A stretch of DNA of 64,000 bases, from positions 154,987-218,986 of the forward strand of contig JAEYRB010000010.1 of the NCBI GenBank assembly GCA_023409735.1. The letters run 5' to 3'. This DNA comes from Bacillota bacterium (GTDB taxonomy: Bacteria; Bacillota; Clostridia; Acetivibrionales; DTU013). The translations under genes and the position numbers were made by a program. Positions 26,370 to 34,524 of the stretch are shown here, piece by piece. Numbering within the stretch: the first letter of the stretch is position 1; every line of letters begins with the position of its first letter. The notes below the pieces were generated by a model, which had not been told where the DNA came from, made no database searches, and saw nothing but the letters and a program-made list of their open reading frames with translations.

Positions 26370-27261
26370 GGAGAAAATCAGCCCTGATCAGATCAGTGTG
26401 GGGTATATGACTCTGGATGAACTGAAGCAGAAGTATTCTCAGCTTAAAATAAGCCGAAGCGTCATTGATGACTGTGAAGCCTATGATTCTCAGCTTCGTA
26501 CAAGCTTAGATGTATACGACAATTACACCTTTGGAATCATAAATGTGGTTCGCCTTGAAAATGTGATGAAGGAACGGGATAAGGTAGCCTTTATCATCAA
26601 AAAAAATCAGTTTATCCTCATAAAAATTCAGGATACCGATAACAGCACCATGGACGTATTTCGTGGTGCTGTTGGAAGATTTAAGCAAAATGCTACGCTT
26701 GAAAAGGTGATATACGGTATCATGGAAAGGCTTCTTGCTAACGGTAACAAGGTACTGGAGATTTATGAGCTGCGCGTGATGCAAATGGAAAGGGAGGTTG
26801 TTGCAGGAAAGCTTAATCGAAAGCTTAATGCAGAGATCTACAACCTTCGAAACCGTTTGTCTGTAATGAGGAACTATTATGAGCAGCTGGTGGACATAGG
26901 TGAAGCGCTGCAGGAAAATGAAAATGGGCTCTTTGTAGAAGACGAATTGAAATATTTCAAAATATATACAGATAAGGCTGGGCGGCTGAGCGACAACACG
27001 CAAGCCCTTAGCGAAAGCCTTATTCATCTGAGAGAGGCAATAGACGCATCGCTGAACTACAGTATGAACAGGACAATGAAGCTGTTTACGGTTGTTTCTG
27101 TTATATTTCTTCCGCTGTCACTAATAGTTGGCTGGTATGGAATGAATTTTGCCTACATGCCTGAGCTTAAGTGGAAATTTGGCTATCCGGCCGTTATTAT
27201 TTTGTGCGTAGTGGTTACAGCAGTATGCTTGTTTTATTTCAGAAAAAAGAAATGGCTATAG
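26326..27261 (+). CDS. CorA-like magnesium/divalent metal channel
   Basis: A 311-residue CorA-family protein, a pentameric inner-membrane Mg2+ (or Co2+) channel. A large cytoplasmic N-terminal domain with long helices covers residues 1-250. Two C-terminal membrane segments follow, the first ending in the signature YGMNF and the second at residues 285-305, then the basic tail RKKKWL. GAGAGCGTA precedes the ATG. The gene start lies in the second copy of a 148-bp duplication, so the promoter region was probably rearranged together with the ABC gene end. Confidence 0.92.
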   Translation: MFYVIDNEDISEVKLEKISPDQISVGYMTLDELKQKYSQLKISRSVIDDCEAYDSQLRTSLDVYDNYTFGIINVVRLENVMKERDKVAFIIKKNQFILIKIQDTDNSTMDVFRGAVGRFKQNATLEKVIYGIMERLLANGNKVLEIYELRVMQMEREVVAGKLNRKLNAEIYNLRNRLSVMRNYYEQLVDIGEALQENENGLFVEDELKYFKIYTDKAGRLSDNTQALSESLIHLREAIDASLNYSMNRTMKLFTVVSVIFLPLSLIVGWYGMNFAYMPELKWKFGYPAVIILCVVVTAVCLFYFRKKKWL

Positions 27262-27285
27262 GATACTGCAGTAGAAGACAGTAAA

Positions 27286-27312
27286 GGCAGCTAAATTGTT
27301 TAGCTGCCTTAG
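27286..27312 (+). terminator. Terminator-like hairpin after corA
   Basis: A perfect 10-bp stem GGCAGCTAAA/TTTAGCTGCC around TTG, with only a weak T-rich tail. Confidence 0.65.
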
Positions 27313-27361
27313 TTGTATATATGGAGCTGTTCATGACCATAAGTAAAGTATAATCTGTCAC

Positions 27362-27413
27362 AATTGCAGATACCATGCTTTTTCCTGAGTCACAGGATGG
27401 TATGAGCTACTGT
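27362..27413 (-). repeat. Echo of the epimerase 3' end
   Basis: Read leftwards this segment translates to TVAHTIL, a stop, then LRKKHGICN. The true end of the adjacent gene is TVADTVLWLIKKRGVCN. The copies are 83 bp apart. Confidence 0.75.
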
Positions 27414-27444
27414 TGACTTAGGCACATAAATTGCCTTAGCAGCT

Positions 27445-28443
27445 TTAATTGCATACCCCGCGCTTTTTTATGAGCCACAGGACGGTATCGGCAACCGTGT
27501 CCTTCAGATCACGCGGCGTGAATCCGAGCTTCAATGTAGCCTTGTCATGTGAGAAGATACTGTTGCTTTCAAGTGCTCTGAGTGCGTATCGTGTGTATAA
27601 TGGTCGTTTGTGTAATAACTTTCCCGCATACTCTATCAGCGGAGCAGCAGACTTTGCCAGCCAAAGCGGGATACATGGCTTTTTATATCCATGGACGACA
27701 AGACGGATGTATTTGAATAAATCTTTAACTGTACAATACCGATTTGAAAGTATATAGCATTCACCTGCAGTACCCTTGTCGGCAGCGAGAATACAGCCCT
27801 TTGCCACATCACGCACATCTACGAAATCATACCCTCCATTAACGCCTGCAGGAAGCTTGCCGGTTATATAGTCAGCAATCATCTGTACCATATGGTTCCT
27901 ACCATTGTCGAAGGGCCCAATAATGCCCGAAGGGTGTACAATTACTGCATCAAGGCCTGCCTTAACTGCATTGATGACCGCCTCCGATGCCTCTGCCTTT
28001 GTTTTGGCGTAAGCACCTACAACTGTATCGGGAGAAAAGCTGCCTACCTCTGTAATCGTCGCCATGTCCGGTGCTTCTGGAATTGCGTGCACTGAGCTTA
28101 CATAAACAAGACGAGTGACATGGTGCTTCATACTCTTTGCTATGATATTCTTTGTTCCATTCACGTTGACGGTGTATAACTGCGGCGATACATTATTTGC
28201 CATACTGATAAGTCCGGCTGTATGGATCACTATTACCGAGTAGCCCCCTGTGCGGCTGAAGATAGGCTCCAGAGTATCAAGCTTTGTAACATCTCCTCTA
28301 TAGTAGGTTATGTTTCCACCATCAGATGCTTCTTCTGAGGGCAGGATAAGTCCTCTCACAAGACAATCAAGCCTTGATAAATAACGAATAATTGTGCTTC
28401 CCAAATGCCCGGCAGCACCTGTAACAATATAGAGCTTTTTCAT
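27445..28443 (-). CDS. NAD-dependent epimerase / dihydroflavonol-reductase-like protein
   Basis: A 332-residue extended short-chain dehydrogenase. The Rossmann motif is TGAAGHLGSTIIR, and the catalytic Tyr-Lys pair is in GAYAKTKAE near residue 145. Substrate-binding features resemble dihydroflavonol reductase and 3-beta-hydroxysteroid dehydrogenase relatives, so the substrate is not known. It is divergent from a TetR gene with operator-like repeats between them, which suggests TetR controls it. An upstream array of 15-bp repeats lies in the shared promoter region, and the 3' end is echoed downstream. Confidence 0.82.
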   Translation of the reverse strand: MKKLYIVTGAAGHLGSTIIRYLSRLDCLVRGLILPSEEASDGGNITYYRGDVTKLDTLEPIFSRTGGYSVIVIHTAGLISMANNVSPQLYTVNVNGTKNIIAKSMKHHVTRLVYVSSVHAIPEAPDMATITEVGSFSPDTVVGAYAKTKAEASEAVINAVKAGLDAVIVHPSGIIGPFDNGRNHMVQMIADYITGKLPAGVNGGYDFVDVRDVAKGCILAADKGTAGECYILSNRYCTVKDLFKYIRLVVHGYKKPCIPLWLAKSAAPLIEYAGKLLHKRPLYTRYALRALESNSIFSHDKATLKLGFTPRDLKDTVADTVLWLIKKRGVCN

Positions 28444-28479
28444 AAACAGCAGCCTCCCTGACTGATCCTCCTGACTGTA

Positions 28480-28618
28480 CTACCTTGGCCGTGCCACCTT
28501 AGCCGTGCAAGCTAAACCGTGCCACCCTAGCCGTGCCACCTTAGCCGTGCCACCTTAGCCGTGCCACCTTCGCCGTACCACCTTAGCCGTGCCACCTTAG
28601 CCGTGCCACCCTAGCCGA
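28480..28618. repeat. 15-bp tandem repeat array, about nine copies
   Basis: The consensus is CCTTAGCCGTGCCAC with single-base variants (TTCG, TTGG, CTAG types) and one disrupted unit near 28507. It is GC-richer than its surroundings and lies between the divergent epimerase and TetR genes. Confidence 0.92.
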
Positions 28619-28660
28619 TCATTCTTGACTAGTGCACCTGATTTTATTATAATGACACTG

Positions 28661-28739
28661 TGTTGGCTTTACAACCATCAGATGATTTAATGACGATGTG
28701 TTTGAAACATTTCAGCTATAAATGTTGGATTTGCAACAT
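28661..28739. promoter_or_regulatory. Two related inverted repeats, candidate TetR operators
   Basis: TGTTGGCTTTACAACCA (28661-28677) and ATGTTGGATTTGCAACAT (28722-28739) share the pattern TGTTGG-(A/C)TTT(A/G)-CAACA. The first follows a TATAAT-like box at about 28646; the second lies just before the TetR ribosome site. Confidence 0.6.
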
Positions 28740-28762
28740 CCTCGGGAGGTGCTGTTATTTAT

Positions 28763-29332
28763 ATGGAAAAAGAAAATCAAAGAGTTAGGCTTACCAAGCT
28801 ACTTCTGAAGGATAAGCTAAAAGAGCTGCTTACCAAAAAGCCAATAAACCGTGTGACAGTGAAGGAAATTTGTCAGGTTGCAGAAATTAACCGATCGACC
28901 TTTTATCAGCACTATTCTGACCAATATGCGTTACTGGACGATATTGAGTCGGATATTATCAAGCAGACAGACGAGTTTATAGACAAAATAAACCCTGAAC
29001 AAAGCGGAAGGCAATATCTCATATACCTGTTGTCATATATCAGAGAAAACGGCAGTATTTTATCTATCCTTCTTAGTCCCCAGTCAAGCATGACCTTTCA
29101 GCCGCGCTTTATGGCTTCGGTACTAAAAAGGATTAGTGCAAAAATTGAACCTGTGTTTTTTTCTTCGGAGCTCTTTCCGTATTTTTCACAATTCCTTATC
29201 ATGGGGAACATTAGTGTAATTGAGCAGTGGATTAAGAATGATTTTTACCTGCTGGATGAAGAGGTCGCGGACATGATTTATCGGCTTTCCGACAGCGCAA
29301 TGAAGATGTTCATCAGCATGAATAAGAAATAA
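28763..29332 (+). CDS. TetR/AcrR family transcriptional regulator
   Basis: A 189-residue regulator with an N-terminal TetR helix-turn-helix (VKEICQVAEINRSTFYQHYSD at residues 33-53) and a variable ligand-binding C-terminal half of about 120 residues rich in aromatic residues. The start follows GGGAGGTG. It is divergent from the epimerase gene and its own leader contains the operator candidates, so autoregulation and control of the epimerase are likely. The effector cannot be told from sequence. Confidence 0.9.
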   Translation: MEKENQRVRLTKLLLKDKLKELLTKKPINRVTVKEICQVAEINRSTFYQHYSDQYALLDDIESDIIKQTDEFIDKINPEQSGRQYLIYLLSYIRENGSILSILLSPQSSMTFQPRFMASVLKRISAKIEPVFFSSELFPYFSQFLIMGNISVIEQWIKNDFYLLDEEVADMIYRLSDSAMKMFISMNKK

Positions 29333-29527
29333 GGTGGAACATTTCACCCCATGAATAAATTGTAGCACCTTATTTTAAACTCTGTTAGACTATATTGTTG
29401 TTTTTATGCTATGAAAAAATGGTGCTTTTCGTAATCGGATTTGCACCATTTATAAATATTATGACATGCGTATAAACAATTACTAAAGGTAGAGCTCATA
29501 ATCTCTTCAACAAATTGATTTATTTCA

Positions 29528-29932
29528 TTACTTAAAATGTACATCAACTACGGTAATATGGTTGTCAAATTGATTTGTGCCAGATAATAAATCAAATACA
29601 TTCAAATTGTTAGAATCTATATGATTACTTTTTAATTCCTTTATAGGAATAGTCATAATCATGTTTGCGCCTATTATACCGGATAAATTTGTTTGTAGCA
29701 ATTTCTTTTGTAATTCTTTATCTTCTACTTCTAATACCTTAGTCGTATTTTTCATACTGTCAAATTTTATAGTAATATATCCAATATCTTGTTGTTGAGA
29801 ATAATCTTCTGCTGAACACCCGACAGCAATGAATGAACTGAAATCTTTAGGTCTATTAGTTAAAATAAGAATAACTGATGAAATTACTGCTATAGTTATA
29901 AACATGATAAGGATAATTTTCTTTTTACTCAT
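29528..29932 (-). CDS. Small membrane-anchored protein of unknown function
   Basis: A 134-residue protein I do not recognise. Residues 2-26 (KKKIILIMFITIAVISSVILIL) form one membrane anchor or uncleaved signal, leaving about 105 residues outside. No lipobox lies at the end of the segment; the single Cys is in AVGCSAEDY. The start at 29932 is set by GGAGG 8 nt upstream. AT-rich composition differs slightly from its neighbours. It stands alone between the TetR gene and the amino-acid transporter. Confidence 0.65.
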   Translation of the reverse strand: MSKKKIILIMFITIAVISSVILILTNRPKDFSSFIAVGCSAEDYSQQQDIGYITIKFDSMKNTTKVLEVEDKELQKKLLQTNLSGIIGANMIMTIPIKELKSNHIDSNNLNVFDLLSGTNQFDNHITVVDVHFK

Positions 29933-30095
29933 TAGATATTCCTCCATCTATTATGCAAATAATCTATACCTCGCAGTTATTCTAATGTTATCTCTAATAG
30001 CAACCCGGGTCAAGTCTTTGAAAATTATACATATATACTCACAACCACGGTATTTGTTTGATTTTGCAAAACCTGCACCCCCTGCAAAACTATGG

Positions 30096-30845
30096 CTAAA
30101 CCGCAAGCCTCTGTGTAAAGCGAGACAAGAATTCCTTTGTCCTTGCATTCTTAGGATATTCAAATATATCCTTAGGGCTACCTTCTTCACAAATAATACC
30201 TTCAGACATGAAAACAACATGGTTGCTTACATCATGTGCAAAAGCCATTTCATGTGTTACAACGATCATGGTCATTCCATCTGCAGCAAGATCCTGCATA
30301 ACTACAAGCACTTCGCCAACTGTTTCAGGGTCAAGGGCTGAAGTAGGCTCATCAAACAGCAGTACCTCCGGGTCCATGGCAAGCGCACGGGCAATTGCTA
30401 CACGCTGCTTCTGTCCGCCGGATAATTGATGCGGCTTAGCGTTTATATAAGGCGCCATTCCAACCTTCTCAAGGTACCTTATCGCATGCTTTTTTGAATC
30501 ATCCTTATTCTTTTTCAGCACCTTTGTTTGTCCAATAACGCAGTTATCAAGAACAGAAAGGTTGTTGAAAAGATTGAAGGATTGGAATACCATGCCAACA
30601 TGAGTCCTATATTCAGATGCATTTACCTTTTTATCTGTAATAGGGGTGTCATGGTAAAGTATTTGACCTGTAGTTGGTGTCTCCAAAAGGTTTATGCAGC
30701 GCAGCAGCGTTGATTTTCCTGAACCTGAAGCACCGATAATTGAGGTTACATCACCCTTTGATACAGTAAAGTCAATATCACGAAGAACAACATTTGTGCC
30801 AAAGGTCTTACCTAAATGACTTATTCTTAAAATCTCATCACTCAT
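30096..30845 (-). CDS. Amino-acid ABC transporter ATP-binding protein (probable lysine)
   Basis: A 249-residue polar amino-acid transport ATPase of the GlnQ/HisP type. Walker A GASGSGKSTLL, Q-loop VFQSFNLF, signature LSGGQKQRVAIARAL, Walker B VLLFDEPTSALD and the switch His in VTHEMAFAHD are all intact. The ATG at 30845 is 9 nt from GGAGG; an ATG two codons earlier is too close. It overlaps the end of the permease gene region by operon spacing. The lysine riboswitch ahead of the operon points to lysine as substrate. Confidence 0.93.
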   Translation of the reverse strand: MSDEILRISHLGKTFGTNVVLRDIDFTVSKGDVTSIIGASGSGKSTLLRCINLLETPTTGQILYHDTPITDKKVNASEYRTHVGMVFQSFNLFNNLSVLDNCVIGQTKVLKKNKDDSKKHAIRYLEKVGMAPYINAKPHQLSGGQKQRVAIARALAMDPEVLLFDEPTSALDPETVGEVLVVMQDLAADGMTMIVVTHEMAFAHDVSNHVVFMSEGIICEEGSPKDIFEYPKNARTKEFLSRFTQRLAV

Positions 30846-30847
30846 TA

Positions 30848-31648
30848 TCATACCCTCCTTTTCATTTCAGGACCATGCAGTAATCCGCTTGTATGTGCAA
30901 GTGTATCTGTTGTTGCCAGGTCAAAGTTTGCATTTCCATCCAACTTCTTTTCCCACTTACGAAGGATGATGGAGGTCATCAATGTCATTATGAGATACAC
31001 AACCATGGCAATAGACATACTCTCAAAATACCAGTAATATGCTCCGGCAGTCTGCTTAGCCGAATAGAACAGCTCTACGGTACCGATTACGCTTAAAACA
31101 GAGGTGTCCTTGATATTAATGATCAGGTTGTTGCCTATTTGTGGGATAATATTGCGCAGCGTTTGTGGAAATACGACATAGAGCATAGTCTGGAAATGTG
31201 TCATACCAATTGCCTTTGCGCCCTCTGTCTGTCCGTCGTCAACCGAAATGATACCTCCGCGAACGGTTTCAGCCATATATGCTCCGGTGTTAATAGATAC
31301 TATAAAGAAGGCAGCTGTCCACATACCCATACTCAAATTCAGATACATCATAGCACCGTAGTATATAAACATCGCCTGTACTATCATAGGAGTTCCGCGG
31401 AATACTTCAACGTAGATCTTCATAATAATATTTGCCAATTTGAGAAGTATACGCTTCGCGATAGAATCATTGTTGTTAACTGGAATAGTTTGTACAATTC
31501 CTACAATGAAACCTATCAGGCAGCCGATCACTGTGCTTACAACTGCGATCACTAATGTTGTGGCGGCGCCTCGCAGGAAAGAACCGTTATAATTTGTTAA
31601 TAAATAAATAATTCGTCCTAAAAAATCACTTGGTAAATTGCTTGACAT
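30848..31648 (-). CDS. Amino-acid ABC transporter permease (probable lysine)
   Basis: A 266-residue HisM/GlnP-type permease with five or six membrane segments. The cytoplasmic coupling loop reads GAKAIGMTHFQTMLYVVFPQTLRN, the EAA motif that docks the ATPase. GGAAAGGAG precedes the ATG at 31648; the frame is open further upstream to 31729, but that stretch overlaps the conserved leader element and has no ribosome site. The intergenic terminator and leader element between it and the binding-protein gene suggest that permease expression is controlled separately. Confidence 0.92.
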   Translation of the reverse strand: MSSNLPSDFLGRIIYLLTNYNGSFLRGAATTLVIAVVSTVIGCLIGFIVGIVQTIPVNNNDSIAKRILLKLANIIMKIYVEVFRGTPMIVQAMFIYYGAMMYLNLSMGMWTAAFFIVSINTGAYMAETVRGGIISVDDGQTEGAKAIGMTHFQTMLYVVFPQTLRNIIPQIGNNLIINIKDTSVLSVIGTVELFYSAKQTAGAYYWYFESMSIAMVVYLIMTLMTSIILRKWEKKLDGNANFDLATTDTLAHTSGLLHGPEMKRRV

Positions 31649-31709
31649 AATGAAAGAACTCCTTTCCGAAACAAGGCGGTTAACAACGCTCAGCGGCACA
31701 AATAAATCA

Positions 31710-31775
31710 AATAAAAGTCTCGTAGGCATTGAGCCCCTTTGGCCTATTCTATTGCTATTTGGGCAACGCCATTAA
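31710..31775 (-). promoter_or_regulatory. Copy B of the four-copy leader RNA element (before the lysine permease)
   Basis: Read leftwards it has TTAATGGCGTTGCCCAAA, GGGGCTCAATGCC and GAGACTTTTATTTG, matching copies at 15059, 42668 and 55529. The middle (hairpin 1 and the AAAAAG block) is the most diverged of the four. It lies directly after an intrinsic terminator. Confidence 0.6.
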
Positions 31776-31777
31776 TT

Positions 31778-31811
31778 GAAAAAATGAGAGCAGAAGCTTG
31801 CCTGCTCTCAT
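31778..31811 (-). terminator. Intrinsic terminator between lysine-binding protein and permease genes
   Basis: A perfect 10-bp stem ATGAGAGCAG/CTGCTCTCAT followed by TTTTTT on the leftward transcript. It lies inside the operon, so only a fraction of transcripts should reach the permease, a common way to make more binding protein. Confidence 0.88.
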
Positions 31812-31823
31812 GTATAAGTCTGC

Positions 31824-32663
31824 TTATTCCGACAGCGGCTGTACAGAAATTGCTTCCTTCATGATTTCTTCATAGTCATCAGCAGTCATTGTGCTAAGAA
31901 CGCTGTTGATTTTTTCAACCAGCTTTGTGTTGCCCTTCTTGCAGCTGATGCCTATATTGATTTCTTCATCAGATACCTCGTAATTGTCGTCAGTACCTGT
32001 GAAATCCATAAGCTTCACATCAGGGTATGCATTAACTGCAGCAAGCGCTGTAGGATAATCGGTGCATACCAGATCAACCTTGCCTGATTCAAGTGCAACA
32101 AGCATTGCAGGCGCGGTTTCCTGAGCAGGAAGAATATTTGCATTCTTTATCTGAGGAAGACATACATCGTACCAAACAGTATTGAGCTGTGAAGTACAGG
32201 TTGCGCCATCAAAACCGGAAATTCCTGTTGCATCCGCGTACTTGCCGTCAGCCTTTACCAGTGATACAAGAGATGCATAGTAGTATGGAGTTGTGAAATC
32301 AACAGTCTGTGCACGCTTTGCGGTAATTGACTGACCGCAGATACCTGCATCGATCTCACCGGACTGTACTGCCAGAGGAATTGAATCCCAGTCCATCTTG
32401 TATACTTGAAGCGTCCAGCCGTTGGCCTCGCATATTTTCTTTGCCATCATAACATCATAACCATATGCGTAATCGCTGCTGTTAAATATTTGCACACCAC
32501 CGTTGGAATCATCTGATTGCGTCCAGTTATACGGGGCATAAGCGCACTCCATACCTACACGGAAAACCTTTGTTGACAAAACAGATTTGTTGTCAGCTCC
32601 GCACCCGGCAAGTGCAATAACAAGTATGCATACTAATACGATCGATAAAATCCTTTTTAACAT
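31824..32663 (-). CDS. Amino-acid ABC transporter substrate-binding lipoprotein (probable lysine)
   Basis: A 279-residue type 3 periplasmic-binding-fold lipoprotein. Residues 1-21 are a signal peptide with lipobox LAGC. Mature motifs typical of polar amino-acid binders follow: RVGMECAYAPYNW, YGYDVMMAKKICE, DAGICGQSITAKRAQTVDFTTPYY and VCTDYPTALAAV. First gene of the operon behind a lysine riboswitch, so lysine (or another basic amino acid) is the inferred ligand. It is the substrate receptor for the permease and ATPase downstream. Confidence 0.92.
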   Translation of the reverse strand: MLKRILSIVLVCILVIALAGCGADNKSVLSTKVFRVGMECAYAPYNWTQSDDSNGGVQIFNSSDYAYGYDVMMAKKICEANGWTLQVYKMDWDSIPLAVQSGEIDAGICGQSITAKRAQTVDFTTPYYYASLVSLVKADGKYADATGISGFDGATCTSQLNTVWYDVCLPQIKNANILPAQETAPAMLVALESGKVDLVCTDYPTALAAVNAYPDVKLMDFTGTDDNYEVSDEEINIGISCKKGNTKLVEKINSVLSTMTADDYEEIMKEAISVQPLSE

Positions 32664-32724
32664 TTTGTTTCCCTCCTATTTGTTAACATGACAATTCTTT
32701 AACATATTCGTCAAATTTTTATAT

Positions 32725-32757
32725 TAAAAAAACCATGGCGGCAATGCAACCATGGCA
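32725..32757 (-). terminator. Expression-platform terminator of the lysine riboswitch
   Basis: On the leftward transcript a GCCATGG/CCATGGT stem with an 11-nt loop is followed by seven T, just before the start region of the binding-protein gene. It would be the off-state hairpin. Confidence 0.75.
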
Positions 32758-32761
32758 ACGA

Positions 32762-32943
32762 ATAGACTTTCGCAGCAATGACAGCGCTCCGCGTTTGCGG
32801 CAGTCCGTCGAATATTGTTCGACGTCCCAGGCAATCAAATTCTCAGGCAAGAATCCAACCCTTCGGCGAAAAGCCCTTTCTCATGCTGCGGATGCACTGT
32901 CCATAGCAGGTATGGTACTTATCCTTTTCGCGCCTCTATCATA
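32762..32943 (-). ncRNA. Lysine riboswitch (L box)
   Basis: Leftward strand. The conserved L-box blocks occur in the right order: GATAGAGGCGCG, GATAAGTA, GAGAAAGGGC, CGCCGAAGGGTTGGATTC, CTGGGACGTC and GGACTGCCGC, closing with GTCTATT that pairs with the 5' ATAGA to form P1. Lysine binding should favour the terminator at 32725 and switch off the transporter operon. Confidence 0.93.
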
Positions 32944-32974
32944 ATTTTGTGTACTATATTAATGTATTGAATCA

Positions 32975-33003
32975 AATATAAGACTTTTTCGGCTTTATGT
33001 CAA
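32975..33003 (-). promoter_or_regulatory. Promoter of the lysine transporter operon
   Basis: Leftward -35 TTGACA (32998-33003) and -10 TATATT (32975-32980), 17-bp spacer, about 30 bp before the riboswitch. Confidence 0.75.
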
Positions 33004-33023
33004 GCCTGTTGGAGAATAATCAG

Positions 33024-33098
33024 TCCAATTTCATGAGACCAATTTCATGAGACTTCATGAGTACTTATTTCATGAGTACTTATTTCATGAGTTTCATA
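33024..33098. repeat. Short direct repeats of TTTCATGAG type
   Basis: CCAATTTCATGAGA occurs twice, then TTCATGAGTACTTATT twice and a last TTCATGAG. The following stretch 33099-33403 shows no gene or signal I can support. Confidence 0.7.
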
Positions 33099-33403
33099 AA
33101 GCAGTGATTTTTTATTAAAACGATCCTTAACTTTATCGCAGGCCCCTTTCTCCGGTTCACTTGTTAATACATGTTCACGAAATGTGTCAGATCTTTTAAT
33201 AGCTACGGCTTTTACATTTTAGTTGCACTGAATAATCATAAGCTTGTATTTGGTAAGCTTTGTGGAAAGTAATATTTACGAAGCTCGTAAACGCATTCGG
33301 CAGCTAAATATTGAAGAAGGTACGAAAGGGAAAATATTCAATATATAAAGCTTTGCCATATATTTATGAACAGGAAGGATAATACAATTGATCAAAAACT
33401 TCC

Positions 33404-33571
33404 TTATTCCTTATTGAAGGTGCAAGTGAAGATATAGCAATAATCATACTGAGCTACTTTTTTCGGCTCGTCAAGCAACTGGTCCGGAGGATATAATAAT
33501 ATTTTTTCTGTGTTGGATGCATAAGCAAGAAGATTGATGCCAATCTGGTCTTGAATGCTTGTTTCTTTCAA
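33404..33571 (-). CDS. Possible 55-residue protein or gene remnant
   Basis: A leftward frame from a TTG at 33571 encodes 55 residues (beginning KETSIQDQIGINLLAYAS, later YPPDQLLDEPKKVAQYDY). The composition looks like protein, and it begins 17 bp after the stop of the AbiEi-like gene. GGAG lies too close to the TTG to be a good ribosome site, and the frame stays open a little upstream, so it may be the tail of a decayed gene. I recognise no family. Confidence 0.35.
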   Translation of the reverse strand: MKETSIQDQIGINLLAYASNTEKILLYPPDQLLDEPKKVAQYDYCYIFTCTFNKE

Positions 33572-33588
33572 TACTCCGCTGCAGGTAT

Positions 33589-34485
33589 TTATGGAGAAGG
33601 AGTAGGTTTCCCATACGGCAGTAATCCCCTTATGTGAGCATGCATCTCATCAAATTTACTTGTGCGTATTTGAATGCGTTTCCCGATGCGAGCTGCAAGG
33701 TTATATGCAAAGTCTTTACAAGCATCCTTGTTATACAGTTGTATGGTGCTCAAATGCATCACATCAAGGCCTTGCCTCTCAAGAATTGATGATCGCATAG
33801 TATCCTTACCCTGTTCCAATGGTGTGTTATGAAAAGCAAAGCTATCATATTCAACTGCCACTTTTGCTTGCCTATAATATAGATCAGCAAAGCAGCGATA
33901 TTGCCCAAGCTGTGCTTGCGCATCATCTTTTAAAATTATCTCATAATTAAATGCTACACCGTTAAGCCCATATCCACCTAGAGCATAGGGCAATGCAAGA
34001 ACCATATAAGAAAGCGATTCCATGATCGATGCGGAGCCGTTTTCTATATACTTTACTGCTCGTATGGCTTTGCGATGCCCTCGATGCCATGCGGCTCTTG
34101 AAAGAAATGTAGTGAGCTTTTGTTTTGTTGTGATTGCTGCAGCAGGGACTCCGGGAGGATGTGCACATAATTGCAGACCCAGCAGAATTAGCCTGTGAAT
34201 ATCTAATTTGAATGCAAGCTCAAGGAATAGAAGCTCGGGTGATGCGACCTTTTTACCATCTTGGGTTTTTACAGCACCTGCTGGTAGAGGAATTTCACAC
34301 GAGTGGGCAATCTTTCCATTAGTACGAAATCGGTCAACACGCTTAGAAACCGAAATATCTATTGAATCGGTCTCTTTAACCTTATCATTAAGAATAGTGT
34401 CGATATTTGGAATGTTCCACATTGTGGCAGCAGTGTAATAACTAAAATAACCAATCATGTAATAATTATACATTTTATCGCACAA
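33589..34485 (-). CDS. AbiEi / DUF559-like protein (possible nuclease-fold)
   Basis: A 298-residue protein. The N-terminal half resembles AbiEi-type antitoxin or regulator proteins found fused to DUF559 modules. The C-terminal part, about residues 195-270, has the pattern of a Vsr/DUF559 endonuclease fold: ADLYYRQAKVAVEYDSFAFH, then RSSILERQGLDVMHLSTIQL, with an Asp or Glu at the usual metal positions. Such proteins are common in Actinobacteria and some clostridia; a defence or toxin-antitoxin role is guessed from relatives, not shown. No partner toxin is adjacent; only a possible 55-residue frame follows. The start is uncertain among several early Met codons. Confidence 0.6.
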   Translation of the reverse strand: MCDKMYNYYMIGYFSYYTAATMWNIPNIDTILNDKVKETDSIDISVSKRVDRFRTNGKIAHSCEIPLPAGAVKTQDGKKVASPELLFLELAFKLDIHRLILLGLQLCAHPPGVPAAAITTKQKLTTFLSRAAWHRGHRKAIRAVKYIENGSASIMESLSYMVLALPYALGGYGLNGVAFNYEIILKDDAQAQLGQYRCFADLYYRQAKVAVEYDSFAFHNTPLEQGKDTMRSSILERQGLDVMHLSTIQLYNKDACKDFAYNLAARIGKRIQIRTSKFDEMHAHIRGLLPYGKPTPSP

Positions 34486-34524
34486 AAATTCAAGGGGGAT
34501 ACCTATAATTAATAAAGTGTCAAG

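Noticed and set aside
28480..28618. A CRISPR array
   Set aside because: The 15-bp units follow each other without spacers and no cas gene is near.
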